Part shown: positions 21,905 through 22,208 of the stretch, one piece after another | Numbering within the stretch: position 1 is the first letter of the stretch | Layout of the letters: each line of letters starts with the position of its first letter | Origin: a virus | IMG/VR virus record: IMGVR_UViG_3300038954_000553 | Span: 1-22,208 of that record | DNA: 22,208 bases | Reading direction: 5' to 3' (one strand) | Position numbers and translations under genes: made by a program | The notes under the pieces: model-generated | The model's input: the letters and a program-made list of their open reading frames with translations, nothing else | Database searches by the model: none | What the model was told of the DNA's origin: nothing

Positions 21905-22192
21905 ATGAACAACGCCATTGAGCGAATGCTAAACATACTCAACCAGGACGTTGACAAAAAAATCCGCAAGGCAGGCAGCGAAGCCAAATCAATCGCTCTG
22001 GCAAATAGCGCATTCCTGCCGTTGGTTATTTCATCGGCAGCATATGAGGTGCCGACAGGCAAGCAGGTCATCTTTGACACACTTGAGGTATCATCCACCA
22101 CAACACTGACAATCAACGGCAGGTTGTGCGTAAGGGACGGACTGGAAAATGGTGGCATAATTGAGAACAATGGGGTTCTCAGGTTGGGGTAA
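21905..22192 (+). CDS. Small tail-associated protein, beta-rich C-terminus
   Basis: 95 residues. A helical N-terminus (IERMLNILNQDVDKKIRKAG) is followed by strands with evenly spaced short turns (TLEVSSTTTLTINGRLCVRDG, then GIIENNGVLRLG), as in short beta-helix tail proteins. It begins 5 bp after the propeller gene. It could be a fibre subunit or an attachment for one. The last 16 bases of the window after it show nothing identifiable. Confidence 0.68.
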   Translation: MNNAIERMLNILNQDVDKKIRKAGSEAKSIALANSAFLPLVISSAAYEVPTGKQVIFDTLEVSSTTTLTINGRLCVRDGLENGGIIENNGVLRLG

Positions 22193-22208
22193 CACTAGAT
22201 ATGGTATA

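Overview
The window is most of a tailed-bacteriophage (siphovirus-type) genome or prophage. Genes are tightly packed, mostly with 1-4 bp stop/start overlaps, and use AGGAGG-type ribosome binding sites and sigma70-like promoters, so the host is a bacterium. I cannot name the host; a Chloroflexota-like host is only a guess from the style of the FtsK-like ATPase and the head-tail genes.

Left part (1-7480, + strand) is an early/metabolic operon: the tail of an unidentified gene, a PAPS-reductase-like protein, RusA resolvase, an ASCH protein, a C5 cytosine methyltransferase, three small membrane proteins, a membrane-anchored FtsK/HerA-like ATPase, an RpoD-like sigma factor and a Dam-type adenine methylase. 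Inside it, 1436-1925 is a self-contained unit: strong promoter, one gene, intrinsic terminator. A 4094-4174 repeat cluster is a candidate origin or operator.

Middle part (7479-8841, - strand) is a low-GC accessory cassette of three unknown genes. It starts at a TTGACA-17-TAAATT promoter and ends at an intrinsic terminator that overlaps the dam stop codon. The two gaps between the three genes each contain what I read as a complete type II hammerhead self-cleaving ribozyme: GAAA, stem III, UH cleavage site, stem I, CUGAUGA, and a stem II GACU/AGUC clamp. The inferred system is a polycistronic phage mRNA that cuts itself into three single-gene mRNAs. The start-site sequence AGTTAGCAATA is shared by this promoter and the 1436 promoter, and TTAGCAATA recurs after the first ribozyme.

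Right part (8870-22208, + strand) is the late operon: two small proteins, small and large terminase, portal, MuF-like protein, head-tail joining proteins, major tail protein, tail assembly chaperone with a textbook -1 frameshift signal, tape measure, distal tail protein, a 1157-residue tail hub/propeller protein and a short downstream tail protein. No major capsid protein, protease or scaffold lies in the portal-to-tail interval or elsewhere in the window. The C-terminal third of the big tail protein is sharply AT-rich, suggesting a swapped host-recognition module. No tRNA, rRNA, CRISPR array, integrase, transposase or endolysin was recognised.
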